Source: Anthopleura xanthogrammica
Lineage: Eukaryota; Cnidaria; Anthozoa; Actiniaria; Actiniidae
Length of the DNA stretch: 64,000 nucleotides
Direction: 5' to 3'
Assembly: GCA_964019055.1 (NCBI GenBank)
Contig: OZ025218.1
Span: forward strand, 2,067,191-2,131,190
The notes under the pieces were generated by a model that saw only the letters and a list, made by a program, of their open reading frames with translations, was not told the DNA's origin and ran no database searches. The translations under genes and the position numbers were made by a program. Positions 1 through 22,370 of the stretch are shown piece after piece. The stretch's first letter is position 1. Every line of letters starts with the position of its first letter.

Positions 1-3000
1 ATGGCAAAGGAGATAGGGAAAAGTGGATTACTCGAAATGCTGGTTAGGGAGATGCAAAGTCTTGGTCCCACAGCACTTCAAGACCAGGTATGTCATAGAC
101 CGATGATTGGTCAACACAAGTGAGTGTACTGGTCGTACATTTTGCATATGTTTTACCACCATTTTTCCCAAGTACAAGGCTCTTCCATGAAGTTCACTCC
201 ACATGCATTACCTCTTCATTTACAACATACAACACTCTATTTATTTTGGAGGGAGGAAAATCAGAGAGAAAAACATACTCTAGTGGCAAGGGAGAGAACA
301 ACTCATCAAACAAACTCAACTCACATATTGATTTTTATGGAGGGAGGAGTACTAGAGAACCTGGAGAAAAACCCTCGTGGCAAGGGAGAGAACAATACAT
401 CAAACAAACTCAACTCACATGTTTGAGATTTTTATGGAGGGAGGAAAACCAGAGAACTTGGAGAAAAACCCTCATGGCAAGCGAGTTAGAGAACAACACA
501 TTAAACAAACTCAACTCACATGTTGATTTTTATGGAGGGAGGAAAACCAGAGAACCTGGAGCAAGGGAGCTAGAGAACAACAAATCATTGAACGAACTCA
601 ACTCACATACAGTATGATCCAATCCAAGCCAGGACTCGAACCTGAACCACAGTCGTGAGAGGCAAGCAGTAAACCACTACACCAAGTTACTGCCATCCAT
701 CCTTGGTTATGATGAGATTATGCACAGGTATTTGAAAATCCAAATTTATGGATTCTGTGTTCAAAATATTTTCTGCAGAAATTGAAAATTCTTCTTACAT
801 ATGCAATAGACATATTGCATAACTGTGCCAAAGCAACAGAGAATCATCAAGTATTGCATGACATACAAGCAGCACAGGCTTCAGTGCCTTTTCTTCATGC
901 AGAACAGTCAGATGTTGATATAACATGTCTGTTTATCATTGCCTATACCATCAATGAAGGCCAGACTCATCTTTTACAAACAGACATGAAGGTAAAATGC
1001 CATCTTGGAGGACCATCTATTCCTTCTCTTCCCTTCTCTTCCCCACCCTTCCAGTCCTTGCCCTGCCATTCCCTTCCATTCCTTCCTTCCTTTCCTCCTT
1101 CCTTTCTTCCTTCCTTCCTTTCACCCTCCCTTCGAAAAGTAGTTAGTTGGTTCTTTTGGTTTTTCTGTTTTTCTTCTTCAACACAGCTACATTCCTCTGC
1201 CTATCAAATATCAAATACCGAATAATAATATCAAATAATATTATTTAATTGTTTTTATTATTTATTAATGATTGTTAATTATAGCTCTTACATGATAAAT
1301 CATTTATTCCTTTCTTTATATTCCCTTGTACATATTTCATTTTAGACAATTGCCAAGCTACTCAAGATTCTAAATTCTTGTATGAGTGATTCTGTAATGC
1401 CATCAGAAAGTGCATCTTGGTCAGTCTTTGAAGTCATAAAGGGCATTGCTGTCTTATCCAAGCATGAACTGAATGCTTACAGTCTTATTGCACAAGGTGC
1501 TATCCCTCTGATCATGGAAGTAATAAACTACTACACATGTCCATCAATGGAAACAGAGTGTGCCCTCAATGCATTATGGGAACTCTCTAATACAGACTGT
1601 TGTAGGACAATGATGCTAGAGGGATATCCACAGTTGATGGAATCCCTTGAAGTTCTGAATGGCAGCACAGACAAGTATATTGGTGCTGCAGTGAAGAGAG
1701 TATTATTGAGAATAAAGTATGGTCCTATGCAAGGTAAGACCACTCCTGTCATTATAGCAAGGAATGGAGTGTGGAGGGGGAAGGGATAAGAAAAATATTT
1801 TATTGTAATGACCTTTTCTGAGATAGTGAACATGGTGTATTGTGGTCTAGCTTGGGTACAAACATCATTTGTTCACCATGCCTTATATGGTGTTGTGAGA
1901 TAGTGAACATGGTGCATTGTGGTCTAGCTTGGGTACAAACATCATTTGTTCACCATGCCTTATATGGTGTTGTGAGATAGTGAACATGGTGCATTGTGGT
2001 CTAGCTTGGGTACAAACATCTTTTGTTCACTATGCCTTATATGGTGTTGTTTGTACCCAAGCTAGACCACAATGCATCCTGTTTATCAAACTCAGAAAAG
2101 GCCTATGCTCTGAATTTTATGCAAGTGGTGGAGTGAAGGAGAAAACCTACCCCTCCCCCCCCCCCCCACAAAAAAAATCTGTTTTTGGACTCTCTATTTC
2201 TTAACTTTTTCTATTTTAATAGGTTTTCAAAGGAATTATTGTGAATATCAACAAGCTTGTGCAGCATTCTTGGTGCAACTGGAAATTCCTGGTAAGAATG
2301 AAGGCATGAACGTGGTGTATAAAAAGAAATGGGAGAAACTGGGGTGCTTAACGTTTACCCAGAAAAACTGGAAATTCCGGTTGGACAGATTGCTAATAAA
2401 CTACACAACAAAATAATATAAAAACAAGTGGAAAAGTGAATGCGAAAAATAAAAAAGTTATTTACTATCCTAAACTCTGTCCAGATAGTACAAAACTGAG
2501 CCCTTGGCCTTGAAAGCAGACCTTGGGCTTAGTTTTACCAATCCGTACTTCCTGTCTGATATATATCGATTATGTATAATTCATTGCAGAGGAGATATTT
2601 GAAACCAAATATGACAAATGCTACTGCACAGAATGTCATGCATCACGCAATGAGGACCTTTATGGAACTCGAGGCGACCCTGCTAAACAATACGCTATAC
2701 CAGTAGGATGGAGTCGCTTTGGCCTCAAGTAAGTCATGCTACATGTTATTTAGTCATAGATATGACTGCTAAAAAGAAATAAATGTCCCTTTAAATTGAC
2801 ATTATTAACTTCCCTTAAAATCTGACATTAACAGAGCTGCACCTCAAGCAATAGTACATAGAGCTGATACAGACTGGCACGTTGCTTACCATGGTACATC
2901 TCCATTCAGTGTAAAACCAATCCTTGAGTGTGGACAACTTCTGATTCCAGGTAGACATACTAATCCACTGCACCCCTCAAATCCAATACCTAATCTTGCA

Positions 3001-3782
3001 ATCCCACCTTAGAATCCCACCTCACCTTGCAGTCCAGCCTAACCTTGCAGTCCCACCTCACCTTGCAGTCCCAACTCGCCTTGCAGTCCCACCTCACCTT
3101 GCAGTCCCACCTCACCTTGCAATCCCACCTCACCTTGCAGTCCAGCCTAACCTTGCAGTCCCACCTCACCTTGCAATCCCACCTCACCTTGCAATCCCAC
3201 CTCACCTTGCAGTCCAGCCTAACCTTGCAATCCCACCTCACCTTGCAATCCCACCTCGCCTTGAAATTCTTGTTTTTGCCTCCTTATGTATATCAATATT
3301 ATTCAGGTGACACAGCTCTTGGAGGGAAAAAACTTTCCGAAGAGGATGGTCACTTCAATGAGGACTGGAAACCCGAAGGATTCAACACTAAACAGGTTTT
3401 TGTATCACCAAGTATTCGATACTCTGGAATGGAGGTGTATGCCTATCCTGTAAGGTAAGACATGTATTTTAGATGTCCGATGAAAAAAGTGCCATGGTAC
3501 TTTACAATGTTGCTGTACTGAATACATCAGGTAGAGGCATGGTATATCAATTGATAACTTCATATAACTTGTGCCAGGTTCGAGGATTCTCTAACCCAGA
3601 AGATGTACGACGCCAAGGTTGTTTTTCAGTTGTGGATCAAACCTGACAGCTACAAGGTTGGTCAAGAGACCATCGGTGCCGAAAAAGAGATTGATCCGAA
3701 ATTCAGCAACCAGGAAATCGAATGGTCAACAGTTCAGCGAGGGGCCATTCATTTTTATGGACTTCTTGTACGCCTCGAATAA
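1..3782 (+). CDS. ARM-repeat protein with C-terminal NEURL4-type ADP-ribosyltransferase-like domain (5' partial)
   Basis: Eight exons join in frame: 1-87, 779-991, 1346-1733, 2223-2291, 2590-2728, 2835-2950, 3307-3454 and 3578-3782 (TAA), giving 454 visible codons. The first codon is ATG but sits at the window edge, so the 5' end is probably missing. Exons 1-4 are Leu/Ala-rich paired helices typical of ARM/HEAT repeats. Exon 5 has a Cys/His cluster ([10 protein letters not shown]) followed by VGWSRFGLK. Exons 6-8 contain WHVAYHGT, then [20 protein letters not shown], then [18 protein letters not shown]. This H, then Y, then E spacing resembles the H-Y-E fold elements of PARP-type ADP-ribosyltransferases. 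The same domain ends Neuralized-like protein 4, for which ADP-ribosylation activity has been reported (recalled from the literature, not checked). Activity here is inference. The ARM combination would suit a ubiquitin or protein-modification adaptor. Confidence 0.8.
240..710 (-). repeat. SINE family 1 copy with internal ~110-bp tandem expansion
   Basis: The unit beginning with the gagggaggaaaa motif is repeated about 3.5 times with minor changes. Next to it, 630-705 reads on the minus strand as a tRNA-like head with an A box (TGGTGTAGTGG) and a B box (GGTTCGAGTCC). The same body and head recur at 20530-20875, 24560-24735, 24970-25200, 26400-26870, 39660-40140 and 47920-48100. It lies in intron 1 of the ARM/ART gene. 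Confidence 0.75.
1015..1345. other. Intron with CCTT-rich low-complexity tract, no gene
   Basis: This is the rest of intron 2 of the ARM/ART gene. It holds a pyrimidine-rich cctt-type tract at about 1020-1130 and AT-rich sequence after it. No coding signal is visible. Confidence 0.7.
1822..2090. repeat. Tandem ~77-bp repeat ending in an inverted partial copy
   Basis: Three near-identical units run from 'gagatagtgaacatggtg' to 'atatggtgttgt'. The array closes with an inverted stretch (ttgtacccaagctagaccac) matching the middle of the unit. It lies in intron 3 of the ARM/ART gene, followed by a poly-C run near 2154-2167. Confidence 0.85.
2978..3268. repeat. 18-bp minisatellite (ccttgcagtcccacctca type)
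   Basis: About 15 tandem units of 18 bp with cagtcc/caatcc variants fill intron 6. The period is a multiple of three, so every frame stays open and looks falsely coding. Confidence 0.95.
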
Positions 3783-3859
3783 TGAAGAAACGAGAAAAGC
3801 AAACTTGACAGCAATGGGACTGCACTTCAATGATACAAAATACCATTCTGCTGCGTGAT

Positions 3860-4382
3860 TTGCTAGTATTTGTCAGGTGGAGAAGCTTGATGGTGCATCA
3901 ACGGGAATGCATGACTCAAAATAGAGCAGTTTTAGTATGACTATGACAAACGTACGGCACGGACCACGCCTTGCCGTGACCGTGACCGTGTCAGTGCCAT
4001 GTATGAAAACATTTAATATTCAGTATCATGTCTGTCCCGTGACTTCTATCACTCATTCAAATGCTCTAAGCTGATTTTTTTTGGCACGGAAACAGTACAG
4101 AATTGACATTACTGACCTTCGAGCCAAAAAAAAATCAGAGGTTCACAGAACAATACGCATTTAAATTTCCAGGCCCGTAGCAAGGTCATAAATGTTAGGG
4201 GACCCTTGGTCAAAAATACAGACCCAAAATTTTCAGTGATCAATGTGCTGTACAGCCGGAATAATTGAGGGGCGGGCCTCTCAGTCCCTTCCCCCGGCTA
4301 TGGGCCTGATTTTTATACATAATTAGAAAAGTGTAAATAGAATTTGGCTATAAATTTGTAAACCATCAATTTTCTGTCAAGG
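3860..4382. repeat. Intergenic DNA with a hAT-like foldback at 4170-4308
   Basis: The interval follows the ARM/ART stop codon. The terminal sequences CAGGCCCGTAGC and GGCTATGGGCCTG are inverted copies about 139 bp apart, and hAT elements start with CAGG. No exact 8-bp target duplication is seen. The rest has no recognisable gene. Confidence 0.5.
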
Positions 4383-4715
4383 CTTTTACAGTCAAAACGG
4401 CTCAAGCGTACCCCCCACCCCCCTAGAATCCATTAATGAATTTATTATTCAAGTATTGAGTTCATTATTCACTCTGACTCCAAAATTGAAAATACATTAT
4501 TGAGTTTTGATTGGATTCTTCAACAATTGCCATGCCAAGGTAGAAAAACTCCCCAAAAAGGCCATCACTTAGAATTTTAGTTGTGTAATGAATGTAAAGT
4601 TTGGAGTCTTTCGATTTTGTTATGAAAACTCAGAGTGAATAATCAACTCAATATTCGAATAATGAAATCATTAATGGAGACTAGGGGGTACGCTTGAGCC
4701 GTTTTGACTGTAAAA
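4383..4715. mobile_element. MITE-like element with ~35-bp terminal inverted repeats
   Basis: The left end (tttacagtcaaaacggctca) and the right end (tgagccgttttgactgtaaa) are inverted copies, and a second inverted segment (attaatga/attattcgaatattg) lies inside. A left-end-only copy occurs at 24053-24195, also noncoding. Confidence 0.85.
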
Positions 4716-4796
4716 ATTCATTTTCGATGGAAAAAAAAGTGGTCAAAAGAGCTGGGAATAAAACACAGTTTGGCTTACGTTATCATATCAAAAGTA

Positions 4797-4802
4797 TTTA
4801 TT
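4797..4802 (-). terminator. Polyadenylation signal AATAAA for the adenylate-kinase-like gene
   Basis: TTTATT on the plus strand reads AATAAA on the minus strand, about 166 bases past the stop codon at 4968. The downstream sequence was not tested for a GU-rich element. Confidence 0.6.
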
Positions 4803-4967
4803 GACAGCAAAGTTCAACATTGTTGCAGTCACCTATGTACAAGATGTAATAAAACAGGTCATTAATTTACAAAAATAGAATATTTTGTACAAATAATACA
4901 ATAGTAAATTCCTGCCCAACAAGGGCGAACAGAAAAATAGAAAGAAGGAAAGATTTTGTAGCTGTCG

Positions 4968-7900
4968 TTAATGTCGTTCTGTTAGACAAATACCAATACG
5001 TCGACATAATTCCGTGTCTGTGTCTTCTGGGAAGAGTAGTGTCTCGTTCTCTGGTGTAGAAACAGCTTTATAGAACTGAGCTTTTTTCCTGAAGATAGAT
5101 TTCTTGCGGTGAGTTTTCCGCCTTAGCCCATGTATAAAGTAATCAAGCTGACCAATGTCAACATCCACAAACATTAGGGTAGACTTGTCAAACTGAAAAA
5201 AATATATTTATAAAATAATAGTAAGTTAAAGAAACAGCAATGATGACCATGAAAATACCTTAACAACAGCAACAATAATAGCAACAGCAGCAACAACAAT
5301 TATAGCAACTGTTACAATAGAAACAACACCACCGACAAAAGCACCACCAACAGCAACACCACCAACAACAACAACAGCACCAGCAACAACAGCACCAGCA
5401 CAACAACAGCACCAGCAACAATAACAGTGATAACTCAAGCAGCTAAGTAAACAAAAACTATAATACCCATGGATGGAGGGAAATATATATAATCAACGAT
5501 AACAGCAAAGACCAGATCTACTGAACTACAGTACCAATAATGTGAACATTTTACCTCCTTTAAGCAGTTTTTATTCAGTGATGTGTTGGTAAGGTCCACC
5601 AGAAATGATCGGGACTGTAAGGCACACAGGTCCAACTGCTTGGCCAAGGATGTGATCAATTTTGCCTGCAATACAAGAATTAGGATCATCCACAAGGTTA
5701 CTTAGTATCAATACAGTCTGTACATATCTAGATTACCCTAAAACAGTGCTATAGTCTCTTTGCAGCACTTTGGAATACAAAACAACAGGTTTCCAATTGT
5801 CAGGATCGAAATTCTTTTATTTTGTCCTCCAAATTGAGCTGCTTTGACATCATGTTAAGGTGTCTACATACTAATAGTATTAGTATGAACCTACTAAATT
5901 GTCTATCACGAATCCTGCACTCTAATTTGCCGAGCTACTAGTTGTCTATTCATGACAGACCACTAGTAGCAAAAAAGGCTTGTTTTGGAAGCCAAAACAA
6001 TGGCAAAAACAATTATTTAATGGCAAAAACAATCATTTATTTGACCAAATTACATGTAGTACATTTATACTAAAACAATTAGACTCTCACCCTCATGGTC
6101 TATGTCATGATCTATTGACTCATACACCATTTGGGTTCTAATTGCTAAGTAATGGGTGCTAGGGAGGGACATGAACTCACTGGTGCTGCATTAGGATCAT
6201 CCACAAGGTCGCTGAGGATCAGTTGTTTCATTGGATAACGGCTGGTATCAACAGATATGGTGGATTCCTCATCTATAACAAATGAATAACATTACCATGT
6301 TACAAGAGGACAGTGCTTGAATCCTAAACCAAAAAGATATCAAAATCAACATGTGAGTTGAGTTGTATGCATAGAATATATGTGTGTGTGTGTGAGTGAC
6401 AGTGGGCCAAAGTGGAAACCAGTATTAAGTTACTGAATTTAAATCCCACTATAGAAAAGTCATTTATTTATTTATCTTATTTTATATCATCTGATTGCAA
6501 ATTTAGCTTAAATATGACACAAGGTTAGTCTGTGGCAATATGCCTATTTCAAAAAAGGTTGTTGGTCGGAGATGTAAAATCTGAAATCTTAGACCAAAAT
6601 GTATAGTGGGTGGTTACATGTGGATTTGAATATCTGAAGAAATTGATAATTGTTTTGGTAGTTCACAACAAGGTAATATCTAAATATACCATCTGACCTT
6701 TGACCAGTATGACCTGTGCTGGCTCTTAAATGGTCTCAGATTTCAGATCTCTGACAGACTGTTTCTTAAAATAGGTGTATACAGTACTTTGTATTATAGC
6801 TGTGTTGGTAATTATGGACTTGCTAAAGGTAAACAGATGGTATGACATATTGTATGATAGTTATACCTATAATTGTAAACGATACGACTCTCAAATCGGT
6901 ATCGGTAGGGTATCGGTAAGGTGAGAGTAGGTTGTTGGCAGGATGTTGGTAGGGTAACAGTAGGATCTCAGTAGGCTAATGTAAGTGTAGCTTAACTGTG
7001 CTGTCGACCGATACCCTACCAACACCCATTTGTGGGTCGTATTGTTTACTTTTACCAGTTATACCATATGAGTCAGACCATATGCCATTCACTAGAGAAT
7101 AAGATTCTTTGTTTGAGTTGTGTCCATATTCATGTGTCTTCTCATGCAAAACCATTAAACAAACACATAATACTCTTGGGAATGACAGGTGGTCTCACTC
7201 AGTAATGAGAAAACATTGTGCCGCAATAAATAACGTCTATTATGGGACTCACCAAAGGTAAACAGTATTACAGTATTGATGACTTTATTGGCATTAAAAT
7301 CCATTTCAGCAGCGAAGAAATCCTTGATGGCTTCCCAGATAAGATGCCACTTAGCAGAAGAAGTATCTATTTGGACAATCTTTTTTGCATTGCCAAAATA
7401 CTCCAGAAAGTCTTTAACTGAGTTCTCATAAAGCTTGAATCGTCTTTGAGTTCTTGCTGTATCCATCTCGTCCCCCTTGTCTGTTGAGCCGTCTGTCTGT
7501 CCTGATCCTGGTTTGGCGGCATGGTCAGGTTTGATACATGCATGACTTGTTTTAATGTTCTCAAGTAAACTTTCTTTTGTTAAGGTCATGTTTAGTGCAA
7601 AGGCACAGGGAAACTAGGAAGATAAATTCAAAACATAGTACTAACATTTTTATAACTTACTATTATACTCCTATTTTCTTATATAGACCCCTTTCACTTT
7701 ATATGGACCCCTTTCACTTTATATGGACCCCTTTCACTTTATATGGACCCCTTTCACTTTATATGGACCCCTTTCACTTTATATGGACCCCTTTCACTTT
7801 ATATAGACCCCTTTCACTTTATATAGACCCCTTTCACTTTATATAGACCCCTTTCACTTTATATAGACCCCTTTCACTTTATATGGACCCCTTTCACTTT

Positions 7901-10295
7901 ATATAGACCCCTTTCACTTTATATAGACCCCTTTCACTTTATATAGACCCCTTTCACTTTATATAGACCCCTTTCACTTTATATAGACCCCTTTCACTTT
8001 ATATAGACCCCTTTCACTTTATATAGACCCCTTTCACTTTATATAGACCCCTTTCACTTTATATAGACCCCTTTCACTTTATATAGACCCCTTTCACTTT
8101 ATATAGACCCCTTTCACTTTATATATACCCCTTTCACATGACACCAAAGCAGATCAATTTGGAGGACAGAACAAAAGAATCCCAATCTCCTGAGAATTGG
8201 AACCTATTGTTTTGTCTTCCAAATTGAGCTGCATTCTGACATGCAGCAGTCTATAGTACTTAACATCATACTTCTCCTATTTAAAGTTATTTCAATGCAT
8301 CCATTGCAATGTATGACATTAATATACTGTATATAAAATATATAAAAATATATAAATATTTATAAAGTATAAATATATATACTGTAAAGCATATAAATAT
8401 CAGTATACAGTGTATATATACTAGTTATACAATGATTTTGAGTGACATGCCGTGGAATATCCCACGAGTCACTTGCAGTTTTTAGTATACACATGTGTCT
8501 TACCTGGTTTTCGAAATGCGCCATCTCCTTATCACAGTTCTTTATAAATGTTTTTACTCTCAACAGAACCTTGAGATTTGGAATCAAATCAACCAGGATA
8601 AGTTTACCAGGATGTTTCTTGATTTCATCAGCCACTAAAGACAAGACATACTCCAGCGTTAACAGGCTTGGGTAATTTGCAATACCTTTTGCAATACCAT
8701 GTGTTCCTGTGACCGGTTCTACTATTTCGCCTTCTATTGCTTCTGCCTTGGCATGTTCATAGATTCTTGATGGTAAGTTCTTTAACAGTAGTGTTTCAGC
8801 AGATATGAATACAAAGTCAAACATTTTGATAAGGTCATTGACAATACATCCTTTAGTTGAACCAGGACCACCTAAAACAAGCCAAGTTAAAACAATTTAA
8901 TACTATTAAAGATAAAGTGCTTAAAATCCCATGATAGTCCATTTCACAGTTTCCTGTGCCATCTTGAAAGGTATATACATGCTTTTGGATTGAAGTGAGA
9001 TGAACAGTGAGCTTGCAATGATAGACACATGTGAATAATTGTCCAAGGTGTTAAAAATAAGGTCTCTCATTGCAAGCTCACCATTTGTCTCACTTTGATG
9101 CAAAGGCATGACTACCTTTCAAGATGGTGCCGAGAAATGTGAAAAATTTGTTTTCTTATTTGATATTAAGTACTAATTATATGATCAATTACAACAAATA
9201 CACTTGAATGCCTTGAATACCATAATTGCCAAATCACCTCGTGTAAAATCAATACAAAAAATATTGAATCAGGAGTTTTATGAATTTATAGGATATCAAA
9301 GAAATACTGATGCAGATATGCTGTACCCCCCCCCCCCCCCCCACCATACCACCAACACCACCACCACCTCCTAGTCTAGTCTCAACCCCACTGCCAGATT
9401 TCAAATCAATTACTGTACTATTGCCAATTCATATCACCTACAATTTTTATCGTTTTATTCTATTACAAAAAAATGTATTTCAAAATCCAATAATCTTACT
9501 ACTAAAATCTAAATGAAAAAATTAAAAATTCCACAAGAACGTAACCACATTTGAAGCTAATTTTCAAACAAAGTTTCATAACGAGGAATTTTCAATCGTC
9601 GCTTGTCGTAAAATATTCAAAAGTAATGTTTATATTCACGTTGCTAAAAAAAGCTTTAAGCAATAAGTATTTTATCTGTGATGACTAGAATTCAGAGCTT
9701 TTTTCTCTCGCTATTTTAAGAAAAGATTTATTGGCCAGCTGCCGTCCGGAAAGCAGCCATTTCCTGAGCTTATATATGACTGCTATTAAAATACTTAGGG
9801 CTACTAGTACTGCTCTAGAGTCCTTGAGTAATAATAGTAATAAAACTAGTTTGAGTACAGCCAGCCATTGCCTCTGGCAGTATCACAAATCATGTACAAT
9901 CCCTGAGATATTGAGATCGGTAATCTAAATTAAGATTTATATCAGCAGCAATAAAAATATCAATCGTTAGGAACTGAAAATTATAACAGCAGTTGGACTT
10001 GAATGTGTACATAAACAAAAGCCTCCCTTCACGGATCGCACGAATATAATAATTACCTATAATCTTAGACTGTGGGGAAAAAAGGAGTTTGTTTAAAAAA
10101 AAGATAAAGGAAAGAATTGAAAGAAAAGGACTCACCAAAGATAAAAACAATACGATAATCCTTGTTGAGTTTTTTGACTCCTTCCCCGATTTCTACAGCA
10201 ACTTCTGGCCTCTTTACCAGTGTATTTCGACGGGAAAAATCAAAGCTGGACACACTTGAGTCTGCATGAATAGTTGTGCTAGCTCCACAGCCCAT
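4968..10295 (-). CDS. Adenylate-kinase-like P-loop protein with N-terminal acylation motif
   Basis: Six exons join in frame on the minus strand: 10295-10136, 8871-8504, 7613-7253, 6272-6181, 5665-5555 and 5192-4968, giving 438 aa. The start MGCGAS places Gly2 and Cys3 as likely myristoylation and palmitoylation sites, so membrane attachment is inferred. [14 protein letters not shown] at about 48-61 is an adenylate/UMP-CMP-kinase Walker A loop with Thr where GSGKG kinases have Gly. It is followed by a kinase-like stretch ([15 protein letters not shown]) and a [11 protein letters not shown] strand. The later part, with [12 protein letters not shown] across an exon junction, is not a known catalytic motif to me. 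A canonical LID is not obvious, so nucleotide kinase activity is uncertain. It resembles invertebrate adenylate-kinase-5-like proteins. The start lies 519 bp from the divergent UNC5 gene. Confidence 0.8.
5230..5440. repeat. CAA/CAG-type trinucleotide-rich tract
   Basis: Imperfect acaacagca repeats lie between exons 5 and 6 of the kinase-like gene. They produce false Val/Ala- and Cys-rich reading frames. Confidence 0.8.
5790..5872. mobile_element. MITE family 2 fragment
   Basis: Shares 'ttttgtcctccaaattgagc' with full copies at 8126-8255, 25690-25832, 44865-44975 and 56205-56335. One arm only is clear here. Confidence 0.7.
6870..7200. mobile_element. Foldback element followed by a MITE family 3 copy
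   Basis: Inverted ends occur at about 6876 (tgtaaacgatacgac) and 7034 (gtcgtattgtttac), with inner copies of gataccctaccaac. From about 7080 a family 3 segment follows (gaatatggacacaactcaaa type, inverted). All of it lies in intron 3 of the kinase-like gene. Confidence 0.6.
7672..8130. repeat. 20-bp minisatellite (tatagacccctttcacttta), about 23 units
   Basis: Nearly perfect 20-bp units differ mainly at tatagaccc/tatggaccc. The array runs without a gap into the end of a MITE family 2 copy whose terminus is cccctttcac. It lies in intron 2 of the kinase-like gene. Confidence 0.95.
8126..8260. mobile_element. MITE family 2 copy
   Basis: The inverted arms 'caatttggaggacaga' and 'tgtcttccaaattg' surround 'cctgagaattgg'. 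The left terminus, cccctttcac, is the sequence repeated in the adjoining minisatellite. Confidence 0.8.
8925..9150. mobile_element. Foldback element (caccatcttgaaaggta ends)
   Basis: Inverted segments at about 8940-8980 (tgccatcttgaaaggta) and 9113-9150 (tacctttcaagatggtgcc) enclose a second inverted pair (gtgagcttgcaatga). A degraded relative is at 53345-53480. Confidence 0.75.
9150..10060. other. Intron 1 of the kinase-like gene, no gene seen
   Basis: AT-rich sequence with a poly-C run at about 9327-9342. The proline-rich reading frame there is low complexity. No splice-bounded coding block was found. Confidence 0.6.
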
Positions 10296-10814
10296 TTTTT
10301 CTGGTAAAATGTGCTTAAAATGTGAAGAAAATCACTACATTTTGAAAGTTGTGGTTCGTGAGAGGTCAAGACGTAAAGGCGATGAATCTGGGCCTTCAAT
10401 GTGTTACCATGGTAACCTTTGTACTTGTCATTCACCCGGTCAGTCACGCCAGTCACATGATTTATTAATGTTTATTTTCATGTTTTTTCGCAGTTTCTTA
10501 TGCAAAGTGAATACATTTTGGGTAAGAAACGATTTAGTTCTTCGAATTAGCTTTTATTTACCGTTTTCAGCGCTAACGAGAGAAAGTTTATTTTATTTGA
10601 ATGCCACTAGCAAAGACTTATTAAGATTGTCACGCAAATTGAAATTGTCACACAAGACTATTCTTACGGTCACGCCGCCCAGACCTCCCTCGGGCTGCAG
10701 AATCACTCATCATTGGCATCACGCCAGGACACTGGGGCTTTCCCTTCCATTTCAAGGTGCTCCTTCGACTGATAGTCTGATTCGATCGAGCACAACGTGA
10801 GTTTTGTATCTACC
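10296..10814. promoter_or_regulatory. Shared upstream region of two divergent genes
   Basis: The kinase-like gene (minus, start 10295) and the UNC5-like gene (plus, start 10815) are head to head across 519 bp. This interval must hold both 5' leaders and at least their proximal promoters. No consensus TATA element was identified with confidence. A 174-codon frame crossing it overlaps both and has no family features. Confidence 0.5.
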
Positions 10815-21365
<10,551 letters not shown>

Positions 21366-21770
21366 TTTGCTTTGGCTGTATATTGGGTGCCTTGATAACA
21401 TCGTGAACTTCTTCTGCTTTCGAACGGGAGGTTCTAGACCCGGATGGATAGACAGTATGACTAACTGATGCTGATACTATTTGATTTTTCTGTAGGTGCT
21501 TTAGTGATGATGTGTGTTTTAAAATTTTGCCCAAGCTAAGTAGAAATATTTTTGTTTTTTTCGAAATTATTTTTTATCTATTTTAATTTTGTATCGACTC
21601 ACGATCATTGTGGCAAGAACACAACTGATAAAGGAGTTTTTTTTTTGTAGTTTTTAAATATTTTTATATTTTGATTTCTCGAAGTTGGTAGTTACTATAA
21701 GAAAAATGCGGTAATTGCTATAATGACAGGTTTAACTGTATGATTTTGATTTGATAGAATAATAGTTAGA
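21366..21770. other. 3' flank of UNC5, no gene seen
   Basis: AT-rich sequence following the stop codon, probably 3' untranslated region. No AATAAA occurs close to the stop, so the transcript end is not determined. Confidence 0.4.
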
Positions 21771-22205
21771 GGGTAGACCCTTTAACGTGACGTCAAAGCA
21801 GCCCAATTTGGAGGACAAACAAAAGAATTCCAATCTCCTAAGAATAGACCTTTTTACCGATACGGCGGCCATCTTGGATTCTATTGTTTTGAGTAAAACA
21901 TTATGGGATACCGAGGAGGAAATTTTGGGAAAATTTATAGCATGTGCACAGCATACAATAAGAAACACATCTAAAAACCAATTGAAATTGCTGGTAGTTG
22001 GAGCGATATGTGAAACAATAAAGTATAAAATTATTTGAGAAAGTAACCCCGCCACTCTGATCTATGCTTTATACATATTTCTACGTTTGCCCCCTTGGCA
22101 TCCCATAAATTAAGATTGCTGCCGTATCGGTAAAAAATTATATTGAAACCTATTGTTTTGTCTCCAAATTTAGCTGCATTCCGACGTGCTGCAAGGGGTC
22201 TGTTT
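21770..22205. mobile_element. MITE family 2 copy split by a TA-flanked MITE
   Basis: The halves of family 2 (caatttggaggacaaaca and tattgttttgtctcc) are separated by about 21846-22142. That insert has inverted ends tttttaccgatacggc and gccgtatcggtaaaaa, flanked by TA on both sides. TA duplication suggests a Tc1/mariner-type origin. Confidence 0.85.
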
Positions 22206-22370
22206 GTGCTTTCGTTTTTTCGAATAAAAATTAATAGTTTTAATAAAATTAATTTTTTCCAGTTAGGTATCTCGAATAACGAGTAAAAAAAAGCAAAAAA
22301 ATAATGATCTGTTAGCTATCTGTTTATTAAAACATAGATTTAAATCAGTTAATGTATACAACATTTATAG

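Noticed and set aside
2990..3458. Six-residue-repeat proteins on both strands
   Set aside because: 18-bp intronic minisatellite; only the part from 3307 is a real exon.
10276..10800. 174-codon frame between the two divergent genes
   Set aside because: Overlaps the kinase-like start on the other strand, has no homology that I recognise, and lies where both promoters must be.
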